From: Chitinophaga ginsengisoli
Lineage (GTDB): Bacteria > Bacteroidota > Bacteroidia > Chitinophagales > Chitinophagaceae
DNA length: 64,000 nt
Assembly: GCF_003014595.1 (NCBI RefSeq)
Contig: NZ_PYGK01000007.1
Coordinates: 298,583-362,582 of the forward strand
Direction: 5' to 3'
Below, piece by piece: positions 1 to 8,132 of the stretch; position 1 is the first letter of the stretch, and every line of letters starts with the position of its first letter. The translations under genes were made by a program, and so were the position numbers. The notes under the pieces are model-generated. The model did not search any database, was not told where the DNA came from, and was given only the letters and a program-made list of their open reading frames with translations.

Positions 1-70
1 TGCCTTTAAGCAGTTGGTCGAAGAGGTATATATCTATATTTCCATAAAGTTGCTGAAGGTTCGATTGCAT
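1..70 (-). CDS. Class I SAM-dependent methyltransferase, N-terminal fragment cut by the window edge
   Basis: An open frame runs from an ATG at 70 off the left edge. The 23 visible residues (MQSNLQQLYG, then NIDIYLFDQLLKG) resemble the usual start of Bacteroidota class I SAM methyltransferases, where a YGNIDIYLFDQLLKG-like helix precedes the Rossmann glycine motif. The glycine-rich SAM loop lies outside the window, so this rests on N-terminal resemblance only. A perfect -7 box (TAACTTTG) ends 4 nt before the ATG, which supports this start and suggests a leaderless message. It reads in the same direction as the ABC/GntR operon upstream but has its own promoter signal. Confidence 0.5.
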   Translation of the reverse strand, partial: MQSNLQQLYGNIDIYLFDQLLKG

Positions 71-74
71 GGGT

Positions 75-82
75 CAAAGTTA
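75..82 (-). promoter_or_regulatory. Bacteroidota -7 box 4 nt before the start codon
   Basis: On the minus strand the octamer is TAACTTTG, a perfect match to the Bacteroidota -7 consensus TANNTTTG. It is followed by 4 nt and the ATG at 70. Transcription starting a few bases after the box would begin at or next to the ATG. Confidence 0.5.
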
Positions 83-90
83 AACCTGAT

Positions 91-864
91 TTATTTGTTA
101 CCGGGAAAATGTTTTTTAATCGTACCACCTGAAAGAACAATTGCCGAAGTATCGGAAACTTTGAAATCAATTGAATCGATCTGTGCATGTCCGACATCTA
201 TAAACGAATTGCCGGATATTTCGGCATGGAGATTTTTAATATGAAAAGCATCCCATCCTTTTACATCAGCAGGAATTTCATTTTTATCTTCTGCTCCTCC
301 CTTTTTTAAGATCGGTGAAATTTCAAAAACTACCGCTGTTGTATCCGAAGCTTTGATTGAAATCTTATCGAAATTATAGGACAAGCTCTCTACTTCAAAA
401 TTTGATTTTCCTGAAATATTGACGGTTAGGTCTTGTTGCTTTAGTTTCAACAATTTTAAGTTAGTATTGAAACCGGTAACGGATATTAATTCCGGAGAGA
501 AAATGCGCACCATATTCCCATATTTAATTTGATTCTTTTCATACACGTCTTTGTACTTGTCGGGAAAATTCAGATATAGCGTATCATTTCGCACAAACGT
601 AGTTATTCTTTTATCATGATAACCCCACCATCTCTTGAATACGCGCACAGAAGGCTTTGTGGATGGCTCATAGACAATATTAGAAATATTACCTCCCGTA
701 ATTACAAGATGCCTGAATGGTTTTTCGAGTACTGTTCCGTAAAGGAAATATATTTCTCCTTTATCATTTTTGTCGTATTCCTTTTTAAACATGAAGGCAG
801 AAACCACCATGCTACAGCATAATATCAGCAGTATCCCAATAAGGATTTTTTTAGTCCATTTCAT
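91..864 (-). CDS. Membrane-anchored beta-rich protein, GIN/DUF2807-like
   Basis: This 257-residue protein has an N-terminal signal/anchor segment (about residues 5-25). The rest is beta-rich with many short alternating strands and phrases such as NLKLLKLKQQDLTVNISG and IKNLHAEISGNSFIDV. That pattern matches the right-handed beta-helix-like GIN (DUF2807, putative adhesin head) families common in Bacteroidota. It is the last gene of the ABC/GntR operon: its ATG (862-864) shares one base with the GntR stop codon (TAATG overlap), so the two are probably translationally coupled. Its job is unknown; co-transcription with an ABC exporter suggests an envelope or stress role. The family assignment is by pattern, not search. 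Confidence 0.6.
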   Translation of the reverse strand: MKWTKKILIGILLILCCSMVVSAFMFKKEYDKNDKGEIYFLYGTVLEKPFRHLVITGGNISNIVYEPSTKPSVRVFKRWWGYHDKRITTFVRNDTLYLNFPDKYKDVYEKNQIKYGNMVRIFSPELISVTGFNTNLKLLKLKQQDLTVNISGKSNFEVESLSYNFDKISIKASDTTAVVFEISPILKKGGAEDKNEIPADVKGWDAFHIKNLHAEISGNSFIDVGHAQIDSIDFKVSDTSAIVLSGGTIKKHFPGNK

Positions 865-1244
865 TATTTCTTGTTTAGAAAGTTAGTCTTTACAAATTTT
901 TCGTATAATTTTTCTACCTGCTTTATATCAATTTTTAACAAGTACATGTTGCGTAACATGTCAGGAAGTTCATATTCCAAAAATTGCTCCCGGCGAAAGG
1001 ACAGGATATTTTCTTCTGCTGCCGGATCAATAAAGAAACCAACACCCCGTTTATTAACGATGATATTTCGTTGCTGTAAAAAATCATATGCCCGCTGTAC
1101 TGTATTAGGACTTATCTCAATCATTTCTCCTAAGTCACGGATGCTTATAATTTTTTCTTCTGACTTCCATTTTTTCAGCAGAATCTGTTCGCACATGTAC
1201 AATGCAATCTGGATATATATTGCAGGACTGTCTTTAAAAACCAT
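864..1244 (-). CDS. GntR-family transcriptional regulator, YtrA-like
   Basis: At 126 residues this is the short YtrA-type GntR protein: an N-terminal winged helix (PAIYIQIALYMCEQI, then SIRDLGEMIEISPNTVQRAYDFLQQRNII) with the typical S-x-N-T-V-x-R-A recognition helix, plus a short helical tail of about 45 residues instead of a ligand-binding domain. It sits between the ABC permease and the GIN-like gene. YtrA regulators usually repress their own ABC operon. A matching inverted repeat (2897-2920) at the head of this operon supports autoregulation. The inducer is unknown; in Firmicutes relatives it is cell-envelope stress. Confidence 0.85.
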   Translation of the reverse strand: MVFKDSPAIYIQIALYMCEQILLKKWKSEEKIISIRDLGEMIEISPNTVQRAYDFLQQRNIIVNKRGVGFFIDPAAEENILSFRREQFLEYELPDMLRNMYLLKIDIKQVEKLYEKFVKTNFLNKK

Positions 1245-1253
1245 TATAATGTT

Positions 1254-2045
1254 TTAAAATTCTTTTTCTTTTAATCTGAGTAAAGAAAGTACCCAAAGTA
1301 TAGCAGGAAGTACAAATCGAAAAGCGATTTTTACTATATCTGCATTTTCAGAAGAAAGGTCCAGCCGGGCACGTTCTTTTCCTACCCATAACCATACTAT
1401 AGAAAAGGGGAATGCGGTTTGCACATTCTTAATAAGTAAGTTTATAATGAACAGATTCAGTAAAAAGCCTGCGACTAAAATTGAACAGATCACCAGGGCA
1501 GTTTTAATAAAAGCCGCTTTATTGAAGAACAAGGCACCCAGCATCATGATGCCTGTAAAATTAAAAAACATCGTAAAGTTTTGAGCGGCTGTAGAATCTG
1601 TAAAGCGTAAGATGTTTACCAGTTCGTATTGTTCTTTGTAATAAGGAGAATGAGTATTTAAATTGTGATGATATTGTGCAACAAATGCTAAATCTATCAG
1701 ACGAAAATATACAAGGAAAAGAAAGAAATAAAGCCCAATAATCAGGATGCCAGATAACCATTTTTCTAACACGGAAGCTGGTAAGGTGAGGAAAGAGACA
1801 CCTGTTGCGTCATTACTGAAATAGCCAAATACAACAGATGCCATCAGCGCTCCCCCCAAAGTAAGCCCAACCAGGAAGGCATCATTTTGTGCTTCAGCTA
1901 TTCCCTGCAAAAGCATCACCATACCATAGAATACCAAAGTGACAATGAAGCACAATAGCATGGATCCGAAAACCGATGCGGTTTTTTCAATGAAAATTTT
2001 CCGTATAAGCCATCCAAAACGGCTTAAGCTAAGTATGTCATTCAT
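1254..2045 (-). CDS. ABC transporter permease subunit
   Basis: This 263-residue polytopic protein has about six hydrophobic segments (near residues 30-50, 57-77, 92-118, 163-178, 182-205 and 239-257). It lies 14 nt downstream of the ATPase gene and shows no ATP-binding motif, so it is the membrane partner of an exporter of the kind controlled by YtrA regulators. The large loop between the third and fourth segments (about residues 120-160) is typical of ABC-2-like permeases. The substrate cannot be read from the sequence. Confidence 0.8.
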   Translation of the reverse strand: MNDILSLSRFGWLIRKIFIEKTASVFGSMLLCFIVTLVFYGMVMLLQGIAEAQNDAFLVGLTLGGALMASVVFGYFSNDATGVSFLTLPASVLEKWLSGILIIGLYFFLFLVYFRLIDLAFVAQYHHNLNTHSPYYKEQYELVNILRFTDSTAAQNFTMFFNFTGIMMLGALFFNKAAFIKTALVICSILVAGFLLNLFIINLLIKNVQTAFPFSIVWLWVGKERARLDLSSENADIVKIAFRFVLPAILWVLSLLRLKEKEF

Positions 2046-2059
2046 AAGATCGAAATGTG

Positions 2060-2896
2060 TTATTTATTAAAAACAGCTTTTACCATTACAGGGTTTTCTG
2101 TTGCTGCATTAAAGAGTTGTTCAAGATTGATCTGGCTTTCCAGACCATTGGTATTTTCTATAATAACAGCGCGTCCCTTCAATAATTCTTCTTCATAAAA
2201 GACCGGTTGCTCGTTATAATTTTCTTCCACTATTTTAAATGACAGTTTTTGGCCAATAACCTCTACCGGCGCATTCAGCACCAACTCGCCATTATCTACA
2301 ATAACAACCTGATCGATAAGATTTTCAAGATCACGTGTTTGATGAGTAGATATAAAAATGATCCTGTCATCATGCATGGAAGAAGATATTAGTTTCCGAA
2401 ACCTTTTCTTGGAAGGGATATCGAGGCCATTCGTGGGTTCGTCCATAATCAATACACTTGTATTACAGGCCAGTGCAAAGGCAATAATGAATTTCTTTTG
2501 CTGCCCGAAGGATAGTGTATTTAGTTTCTTATCAGTTTGTATATCCAGCTTTTCAAGGTATGTATTGAGCATTGTGCGGTCAAAAGCAGGATAGAATGGG
2601 GCGAAAATTTTTACATAATTGTTAATTGTCAATGCAGGTACATATACTTCTTCCGGAATAAAGTAGATAGTCCTTAAAAAGGATGGCTGGCGGCCGGAAG
2701 GATTAAACCCATTCACAGAAACAGTACCAGATGTAGGATAAAGCAGTCCTATCAGGTTTTTCAGCAGTGTTGACTTGCCTGCTCCGTTTTTTCCGAGTAA
2801 TCCATAGATCCTCCCTCTTTCAAGGGAAAGCTGTAGGTTCTGGTATAACAAGCTGTTTGCTTTGTACCCAAAGCAAAACTTATCGAGAAGTATCAT
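2060..2896 (-). CDS. ABC transporter ATP-binding protein
   Basis: The 278-residue protein has every nucleotide-binding motif in place: Walker A GKNGAGKST (35-43), signature LSFGQQ (128-133), Walker B VLIMDEPT (148-155) and the H-loop histidine in STHQT (about 185). The last 70 residues form a C-terminal extension typical of export-type ATPases. It is the first gene of the four-gene operon (ATPase, permease, GntR, GIN-like). The ATG directly abuts the AGTGTA/TACACT operator, so repressor binding would block transcription start and possibly translation. Confidence 0.92.
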   Translation of the reverse strand: MILLDKFCFGYKANSLLYQNLQLSLERGRIYGLLGKNGAGKSTLLKNLIGLLYPTSGTVSVNGFNPSGRQPSFLRTIYFIPEEVYVPALTINNYVKIFAPFYPAFDRTMLNTYLEKLDIQTDKKLNTLSFGQQKKFIIAFALACNTSVLIMDEPTNGLDIPSKKRFRKLISSSMHDDRIIFISTHQTRDLENLIDQVVIVDNGELVLNAPVEVIGQKLSFKIVEENYNEQPVFYEEELLKGRAVIIENTNGLESQINLEQLFNAATENPVMVKAVFNK

Positions 2897-2920
2897 AGTG
2901 TAGTAGATATGTTGTACACT
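2897..2920. promoter_or_regulatory. Predicted operator for the YtrA-like GntR regulator
   Basis: AGTGTA (2897-2902) and TACACT (2915-2920) form a perfect 6-bp inverted repeat with a 12-bp spacer, extended to 7 bp by flanking T/A. YtrA in Bacillus is known to recognise AGTGTA and TACACT half-sites separated by about this distance. The site lies between the -7 box and the start codon of the ATPase gene, where a repressor would act. Confidence 0.7.
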
Positions 2921-2950
2921 AAAGGTAGAAACATTTTTTAATCTGACAAA
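2920..2950 (-). promoter_or_regulatory. Promoter of the ABC/GntR operon
   Basis: On the minus strand TTTG (2947-2950) is followed after 19 nt by TACCTTTA (2920-2927), a one-mismatch -7 box. The spacing is that expected for Bacteroidota -33/-7 promoters. The start point would fall inside the AGTGTA/TACACT operator. Confidence 0.55.
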
Positions 2951-3069
2951 TTAATTCAATAGTCTTTTTCATCTGCGATCAACAGTCATGTTTCTTACTG
3001 AGTAGTGGGAAATAAAAGATGAACACTCCCTCTTCAATGATATCCATTGGGTTCAGCATAAAATACTCA

Positions 3070-3117
3070 TTAACAAAAACGCCTCGTAAATATTATTTTA
3101 CGAGGCGTTTTTGTTAA
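3070..3117 (-). terminator. Rho-independent terminator, bidirectional form
   Basis: A near-perfect inverted repeat (5' arm 3070-3090, 3' arm 3096-3117, 5-nt loop) has a GC core (GCCTCG/CGAGGC) flanked by A and T runs on both sides. It lies downstream of the HxlR gene in its reading direction. The rest of 2951-3208 shows nothing else recognisable. Confidence 0.8.
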
Positions 3118-3208
3118 TGGCAGATTGATACTATCTAACCAATGAGAATTATTTCCTACGCGGAGAAATCAGGCATCTGATGACCAGATTCATACATGAT
3201 AGTTGTTT

Positions 3209-3571
3209 TTATGTACCGAGGATCTTGTGTCGGTGTAGCTTTCCCCATTTGGATAATTCGTCAATAATAGGGTTTAGGGTTTCTCCATAATCGGTGATCT
3301 CGTATTCAATGATTACGGGACGGCCGCTGATGACATTTCTCCTGATAAGGCCGTTAATTTCCAGTTCCTGTAGCTCCTTGGAGAGCATTTTGGAGCCGAT
3401 GCCTACGACCTCGCGCTTGAGGTCAGAAAAGCGTTTCTTACCAAATCTCAGGTCACTGATGATACTGATCTTCCATTTACCATTGAGCACATCCATGGTG
3501 TCCTGGATGGCTTTCAGTTCCCTGGTGCATTGCGAGAGGGTGTGGCGTTCGCTGCAATTTACATCGTCCAT
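3209..3571 (-). CDS. HxlR-family winged-helix regulator
   Basis: The 120-residue protein carries the HxlR signature: an N-terminal cysteine (CSERHTLSQC), then LNGKWKISIISDLRFGKKRFSDLKREVVGIGSKMLSKELQELE, and a wing region ending in YEITDYGETLNPIIDELSKWG. HxlR proteins act as dimers, often with redox- or quinone-sensing cysteines; Cys6 and Cys15 are candidates. It is divergent from the SDR at 3677, and nested palindromes between the two genes are the likely operator. It probably controls the SDR in response to an electrophile or similar signal; this is inference from arrangement. Confidence 0.9.
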   Translation of the reverse strand: MDDVNCSERHTLSQCTRELKAIQDTMDVLNGKWKISIISDLRFGKKRFSDLKREVVGIGSKMLSKELQELEINGLIRRNVISGRPVIIEYEITDYGETLNPIIDELSKWGKLHRHKILGT

Positions 3572-3585
3572 AATAAGTAGGTTTG

Positions 3586-3619
3586 GTTTCCTCGAGGGAA
3601 CAAGTTCCCTTTAGGAAAC
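3586..3619. promoter_or_regulatory. Nested palindromic operator between HxlR gene and SDR gene
   Basis: Outer arms GTTTCCT (3586-3592) and AGGAAAC (3613-3619) are perfect inverted repeats. Inside them AGGGAAC (3595-3601) and GTTCCCT (3604-3610) form a second perfect palindrome with a 2-nt centre. Two dyads sharing an axis region suggest one or two HxlR dimers binding in the divergent promoter. Confidence 0.65.
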
Positions 3620-3646
3620 AAGTATCTTTTGTGAAGTTACTCAATT

Positions 3647-3654
3647 TACCTTTG
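3647..3654 (+). promoter_or_regulatory. -7 box for the SDR gene at 3677
   Basis: TACCTTTG matches TANNTTTG exactly and lies 22 nt before the ATG, just downstream of the nested operator. A TTTG at 3628-3631 could be the -33 element, although the 15-nt spacing is short. Confidence 0.5.
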
Positions 3655-3676
3655 TCACATCAAAATAATTAATACT

Positions 3677-4438
3677 ATGCAAACAGCGGTAATAACAGGC
3701 GCATCTTCAGGATTAGGAAAGACATTTGCAATACGCCTGGCAGAACAGGGGTACAATCTCATTCTGGTGGCAAGGCGTCAGGCTGAACTGGAACAACTGG
3801 CAGCACAATTAAAGGGGGATGTGAAGATCATCATAGCGGATCTGACTAATACCGCAGATGTAGAGAGGGTAGCGAATGTACTCACTACGGATACTTCTAT
3901 TTCTATGCTGATCAATAACGCAGGTACATCAGTTTTATCCACTTTTACAGAGGGTTCATTGGCAAAACAACTGGAGCAGATCAACCTGAACCTCGTTGCA
4001 CCCGTACAATTATCCCATGCAGTAGCGCAAGGATTCAAACAACGCAACCAGGGGACCATCATTAATATTGGGTCAGCAATAGGTTTTAATTCACTCGCTT
4101 TTACGAGTGTATACAGTGGTACCAAAGCATTTTTAGACAAGTTCTCACAAGGCTTACAGGAGGAATTCAAAGGTACCAACGTAAAGATCATATTGGCAGC
4201 ACCCGCAGGGGTGGCAACGGAGATCTATGAAAAAGCCGGGGTGTCCATATCATCTTTTGATCCGGCGCTGATGATGACGATTGACAATTGTGTAGATGCC
4301 ATATTGAGTGGGGTTGCTAAGGGAGAGACAGTGATATTGCCTTCTGTGGAGGATTATCAGTTATTCCAGGATTATGAGCAGGCAAGAATGAAGCTGTTTG
4401 GCGCGACGCAGACAGGAAAGCCGGCTTCGAGATATTAA
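3677..4438 (+). CDS. Short-chain dehydrogenase/reductase (SDR)
   Basis: This is a classical SDR of 253 residues: the cofactor loop TGASSGLG (7-14), an Arg pair after beta-2 (VARR, 31-34) suggesting NADPH preference, NNAG (80-83), the catalytic Ser in NIGSA (about 133), and the YSGTK active site (Tyr146, Lys150). The PAGVATE segment after the active site is typical of the DltE/short-chain subgroup acting on lipophilic or xenobiotic carbonyls. It is divergent from the HxlR regulator that probably controls it. The substrate is unknown. Confidence 0.9.
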   Translation: MQTAVITGASSGLGKTFAIRLAEQGYNLILVARRQAELEQLAAQLKGDVKIIIADLTNTADVERVANVLTTDTSISMLINNAGTSVLSTFTEGSLAKQLEQINLNLVAPVQLSHAVAQGFKQRNQGTIINIGSAIGFNSLAFTSVYSGTKAFLDKFSQGLQEEFKGTNVKIILAAPAGVATEIYEKAGVSISSFDPALMMTIDNCVDAILSGVAKGETVILPSVEDYQLFQDYEQARMKLFGATQTGKPASRY

Positions 4439-4548
4439 CAGGCTTGCAACATAGGAATAAGTTGCATGCAAAGAATACAGGTATATAACATTGGCAGGTG
4501 GAATTGGGATTGGTGGTCCGGGGTTATCTGATACTGTAGAAGACAGGA

Positions 4549-4580
4549 GGGGCGCCTTGTTCGTAGACGCCCCGCTTGTT
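4549..4580 (+). terminator. Terminator after the SDR gene
   Basis: GGGGCG (4549-4554) pairs with CGCCCC (4568-4573) around a 13-nt loop and is followed by a T-rich tract on the plus strand. It sits about 110 nt after the SDR stop and touches the 3' end of the convergent lipoprotein gene. Confidence 0.6.
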
Positions 4581-4581
4581 T

Positions 4582-5691
4582 TTATTTTATTGTAATTGTG
4601 ACCTGGTTGGAGATTTTTCGGCTATTATCTACTAAGACGTTGTATGCCGTTACGGTATATGTTCCGGGAGACAGGTTTAGGTTCACACCTAACTGGAAAA
4701 CAGCATCCCAGTGGCTCCGTTTCCAACTGGTGCCTGTGCCGCCACATTCGTTTGAATTGTTGTCGAGGTCTATATCATAGGAGCCTACGATCACACCTGC
4801 TGCAGTGCTGATACTCAAGTGGGTGGTTACTACTTTGACAGAAACACCATAAATATAGTCGGCGTAGGTATTGCTGTGAGCAACACCGAAACGGCCATCG
4901 GCAATGATGAAACCACAGCCTCCGGTAGTATTTGGATAATAATGGAGGCTGTCAATGTGGACGTCGGTATTGACTACATTGTAGGTCATTATATCGTTTC
5001 TGGCAGGATCGGCGTCATCGTATTCGACATACTGATTGTTCAATTTCAGATAGAATTGCTGCTGGTATTCAAACGGATTATGTGATAATACATTTGGGAT
5101 CTGAAAGGTGAGCAAACTATCGCTAATGATCTTGATCGTTACATCGACTTTCTTAGAGGTATCGGAGGATGCTACCAGCTGGCCGGCAATGTTTTCTTTT
5201 GAAAATCCTGTTCCAAAGACCTTATGCGTGGCACCTTCTAGTGAGTAAACAAAATTGTGGTCTGTCAGAGAAATAGAATCTTCTGCGGTTAGCGGGGCTT
5301 CTTTAAATGTGAGGTATGATGTAGTAACTGTTTTTTCGTCGAGCGTTATGGAAGAAGCCCCGTGGGTGGCAGTTAGCTTTATGCTATAGGTAGTGCCTTT
5401 TACAATACCATCCGAGAGCGTGATCTTCCCATAAGTGATGGGGACATTTTTAGGCGCCTGCCATGCGGTGCCTGTGGTTTTGTTATATGTCAGGGATAAT
5501 GTATACCCCTCGGTAATGCTGATAATGCCATCGGCGCTGAAGAGTTGCAGGCTTATTTTAGATGCGGAGGCGGTGTCTACACGGATCTTGATATCGTCTT
5601 CGAAAGGCCTCTCTGTTGTTGTTGTTGTCGTTTCGTCTTTTTTACAGGCAAAGAAAAAGAGGATTGCTACCAGAAATAATAATTGTCTCAT
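4582..5691 (-). CDS. Lipoprotein with IPT/TIG-like domain
   Basis: The start is set at the ATG at 5691, because from there the protein begins with a short signal peptide ending in the lipobox FFAC followed by KKDE, as in Bacteroidota lipoproteins; the longer open frame lacks this. The mature part (about 350 residues) is all-beta. The GTGFSKENIAGQLVASSDTS stretch and the following strands resemble IPT/TIG Ig-like domains, and the C-terminal part (GVNLNLSPGTYTVTAYNVLV) resembles another beta-sandwich. A surface-exposed binding role is likely, with unknown ligand. It is monocistronic. Confidence 0.75.
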   Translation of the reverse strand: MRQLLFLVAILFFFACKKDETTTTTTERPFEDDIKIRVDTASASKISLQLFSADGIISITEGYTLSLTYNKTTGTAWQAPKNVPITYGKITLSDGIVKGTTYSIKLTATHGASSITLDEKTVTTSYLTFKEAPLTAEDSISLTDHNFVYSLEGATHKVFGTGFSKENIAGQLVASSDTSKKVDVTIKIISDSLLTFQIPNVLSHNPFEYQQQFYLKLNNQYVEYDDADPARNDIMTYNVVNTDVHIDSLHYYPNTTGGCGFIIADGRFGVAHSNTYADYIYGVSVKVVTTHLSISTAAGVIVGSYDIDLDNNSNECGGTGTSWKRSHWDAVFQLGVNLNLSPGTYTVTAYNVLVDNSRKISNQVTITIK

Positions 5692-5891
5692 TGGGTTAGG
5701 GATTTTGAGGGTGCAAATGTATGGAAAATATTTAATATATTGACAGGTATGCCAATTGTATATAGTCGAATCCAGAAAGGGCAATCGCACAGCATGGCTA
5801 ATAGCACGCTGGGAGAAAAAAACGGGCTATAAAGTGGTTTTAACACTCATGCCACAACACGCATCATAGCAGCGTCGGGCCGCTTTTATCG

Positions 5892-6890
5892 TCATTTCGC
5901 ATTGCTGCGAGTACCTGTAACGTTAAAACATTGAACATATTTTTTGGGTTTCTTACCGATGTGCTTTTCAAATACTTTCGTAAAGTGCCCCAGGTTCTCG
6001 AATCCCATTTGATAGCCTGCTTCCGATACCGTTAGCTTTTCCTCACGCAAAAGTCGTGCAGCCTCTTTCATGCGTAAGTGTTGATAGTAGTCGTAGATCC
6101 CCATGCCAAATACCTGCTTAAAAAGGCGGCGGAGTTTTAGCTCGTTCATGCCCGCAATTAGTTTTAATTCCGCTATGGTGCTGGGCTGGCTCAATGATGA
6201 AATGATTTTGTCCCGTACCAGGTAAACAGCTTCAATTTCCTTCTTGTTCAATTTCTGACCCACAGCATTTTGGCGATTTCGCAAACTCTTGAAAAGATGG
6301 TAAAGCAGTTCCATTGCCTTGATTTTGTAGTAAAAACTACTCATCGTGCCTGGCTCTTCCTTTTTGACGATGTCGTTTACGGTGCGTAAAATATCATCGG
6401 TCATCAGTTCCTCTATCCAAAAATTATTAGCACTATCAAAAAGGAACAGAAAGTGTTCAGACTCTTCCTTCAAAAAGTTTTTCAAATACTCAGCACTGAT
6501 GCTGATGGAAACATGTGTTACCCGGGTGTTTTTCTTAAAATGCATCTTTTGGCTGATAGCATAAGGAAAAATACGCACATAAGGCGGTTCAGTAGTGGCG
6601 TTCGTTTTACGCACGTCCGTTTCATCGTCCGCGTTATCCTCAAAGATGTTGTGAAATACAAAACCGATACCATCGGTTATATGCGACTTCCCGGTTACGC
6701 GGGTGAAGTCACTTGTGGTGAAAAATGACCCAAAGTGCATGGCCATGTCGGGTAAGAATGTAAATCCTTTAAAGAAGTTGACCTGAAAATGTTCCAGCTC
6801 CCTTTCTAAAACTAAACCGAGCTTGTTGGTGAATTGAAAAATTCTGCTGTCAATATATTTATTGCCTTGTTCGTTCATTTTTTCGACCAA
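5892..6890 (-). CDS. AraC-family transcriptional regulator (paralogue A)
   Basis: This 332-residue protein has a divergent N-terminal sensor region and a C-terminal double helix-turn-helix (about 225-320) with MNELKLRRLFKQVFGMG, then KEAARLLREEKLTVSEAGYQ and the ending FTKVFEKHIGKKPKKY. It faces the FAD monooxygenase at 6981 across about 90 nt. The regulator at 12296-13258 is clearly a paralogue (same QVFG, EAARLL, SVSEAGY and FEKH phrases) and also faces an FAD monooxygenase, so the regulator/enzyme pair looks duplicated. It probably activates the monooxygenase in response to a small aromatic or antibiotic-like compound; that part is inferred. Confidence 0.88.
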   Translation of the reverse strand: MVEKMNEQGNKYIDSRIFQFTNKLGLVLERELEHFQVNFFKGFTFLPDMAMHFGSFFTTSDFTRVTGKSHITDGIGFVFHNIFEDNADDETDVRKTNATTEPPYVRIFPYAISQKMHFKKNTRVTHVSISISAEYLKNFLKEESEHFLFLFDSANNFWIEELMTDDILRTVNDIVKKEEPGTMSSFYYKIKAMELLYHLFKSLRNRQNAVGQKLNKKEIEAVYLVRDKIISSLSQPSTIAELKLIAGMNELKLRRLFKQVFGMGIYDYYQHLRMKEAARLLREEKLTVSEAGYQMGFENLGHFTKVFEKHIGKKPKKYVQCFNVTGTRSNAK

Positions 6891-6931
6891 AAATAGTAGT
6901 TAATCGAATATTTTACTTGTAAAGCTACAAT

Positions 6932-6939
6932 TAGTTTTG
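6932..6939 (+). promoter_or_regulatory. -7 box for the FAD monooxygenase at 6981
   Basis: TAGTTTTG matches TANNTTTG exactly and lies in the AraC/monooxygenase divergent region, about 40 nt before the ATG. Confidence 0.5.
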
Positions 6940-6980
6940 CGGTATAAACAATGCATACAATAAAATAAAAATTCAAAGAG

Positions 6981-8090
6981 ATGGAAAAACAAGTGCTGAT
7001 ATCCGGAGCCAGCTTTGCAGGATTAACCTTGGCATACTGGCTGAATAAATTTGGTTACCGGGTGACAGTAGTGGAACTTGGTAAGGATCTGAGAACAAGC
7101 GGCTCACCTATTGATGTGCGTGGGGAAGCATTGGATATTGCCCGGGAAATGGGCATACTTGATCAGATCAAAGCCAGTGAATTTGTTCATACCGATGAGA
7201 TTGTGGGGGCGGAGGATCAAACGCTGGCTACATTTGCAATAAATACTTTGCCGGAATATCTGGGTGATATTGAAATTCACCGTGGAGATCTGATAAAAAT
7301 CATCTATGAGGCTATACCCAAAGATGAGGTTGAAATTGTCTTTGATAATAGTATATCCACATTGGTCGAGCATGAAGATCATGTGGAAGTCTGCTTCGAA
7401 AAAGGCGAACGCAAAACGTATGATTTGGTGTTCGGAGCGGACGGCACCCATTCTATTGTTAGAAAACTTACTTTCGGACCTGAGGAAGCGTTTAAGAAGT
7501 TTTTGGGTGTTTACTTCGCATTTGCCGGCACAGATCAAATACAAACAGGCAGACCAAAATCTACAGGTATAGTGTATCGCGAGCTGGGCAAACAGGCGGT
7601 GATTTATCAGTTCCTGAATGGAGTGAACACCATCCTTGTTTTCCGGGCGCCTAAACTGGATTGGAATTACCGGGATCGCGAACAACCGAAGCAGATTCTA
7701 AGACAATATTTTGGCGGTAATACCAATTGGAAAATCCCTGAGATACTGGATTCGATGCTTGGCGCCGATGATCTTTATTTCGATGAAGCATGCCAGATCC
7801 AGATGCCGGTTTGGACAAAAGGCCGTGTAGGCCTGATAGGTGACGCCGCCTACGCACCGAGCTTTTTCACAGGTATGGGTACCAGCCTGGCTATGCAGGG
7901 AGCAACCTTGCTCGCTAAGGAACTGCACGCCAATGAGGATCATCAAACCGCTTTTGCAAGATATAACGAACTATTTAAACCTTTTGTTGAGCGCATTCAG
8001 GCACGCGTTACTTATAGTTTAAAAGTTCAATTGCCGGAAACGGAAGAAGAACTACAAGCATCTTTGAAGGCCTGGAGCGATAGCCAGTAA
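6981..8090 (+). CDS. FAD-dependent monooxygenase, TetX/PHBH-like
   Basis: The 369-residue enzyme has the group A flavoprotein monooxygenase layout: an N-terminal FAD Rossmann loop (ISGASFAGLTLAYWL), a GSPIDVRGEALDIARE segment as in TetX-like enzymes, the DG motif (LVFGADGTHSIVR, about 150-160) and the GD motif (VGLIGDAAYAPSFFTGMGTS, about 285-305) that contacts FAD. These enzymes hydroxylate aromatic or tetracycline-like substrates with NAD(P)H and O2. It is divergent from an AraC regulator. The exact substrate cannot be inferred, and tetracycline inactivation should not be assumed. Confidence 0.88.
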   Translation: MEKQVLISGASFAGLTLAYWLNKFGYRVTVVELGKDLRTSGSPIDVRGEALDIAREMGILDQIKASEFVHTDEIVGAEDQTLATFAINTLPEYLGDIEIHRGDLIKIIYEAIPKDEVEIVFDNSISTLVEHEDHVEVCFEKGERKTYDLVFGADGTHSIVRKLTFGPEEAFKKFLGVYFAFAGTDQIQTGRPKSTGIVYRELGKQAVIYQFLNGVNTILVFRAPKLDWNYRDREQPKQILRQYFGGNTNWKIPEILDSMLGADDLYFDEACQIQMPVWTKGRVGLIGDAAYAPSFFTGMGTSLAMQGATLLAKELHANEDHQTAFARYNELFKPFVERIQARVTYSLKVQLPETEEELQASLKAWSDSQ

Positions 8091-8120
8091 TCCTCATAGA
8101 AGGGGTTTTGTTAAAATTGC

Positions 8121-8128
8121 TAACTTTA
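8121..8128 (+). promoter_or_regulatory. -7-like box 4 nt before the Crp/Fnr gene
   Basis: TAACTTTA (one mismatch to TANNTTTG) is followed by 4 nt and the ATG at 8133. This is the same tight arrangement seen before several other genes here. Confidence 0.4.
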
Positions 8129-8132
8129 CAAT

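Noticed and set aside
3294..3614. Long plus-strand frame opposite the HxlR gene
   Set aside because: It is the antisense shadow of a well-supported gene; many other such frames opposite SusC, SusD, GH89 and the SDRs were dropped for the same reason.
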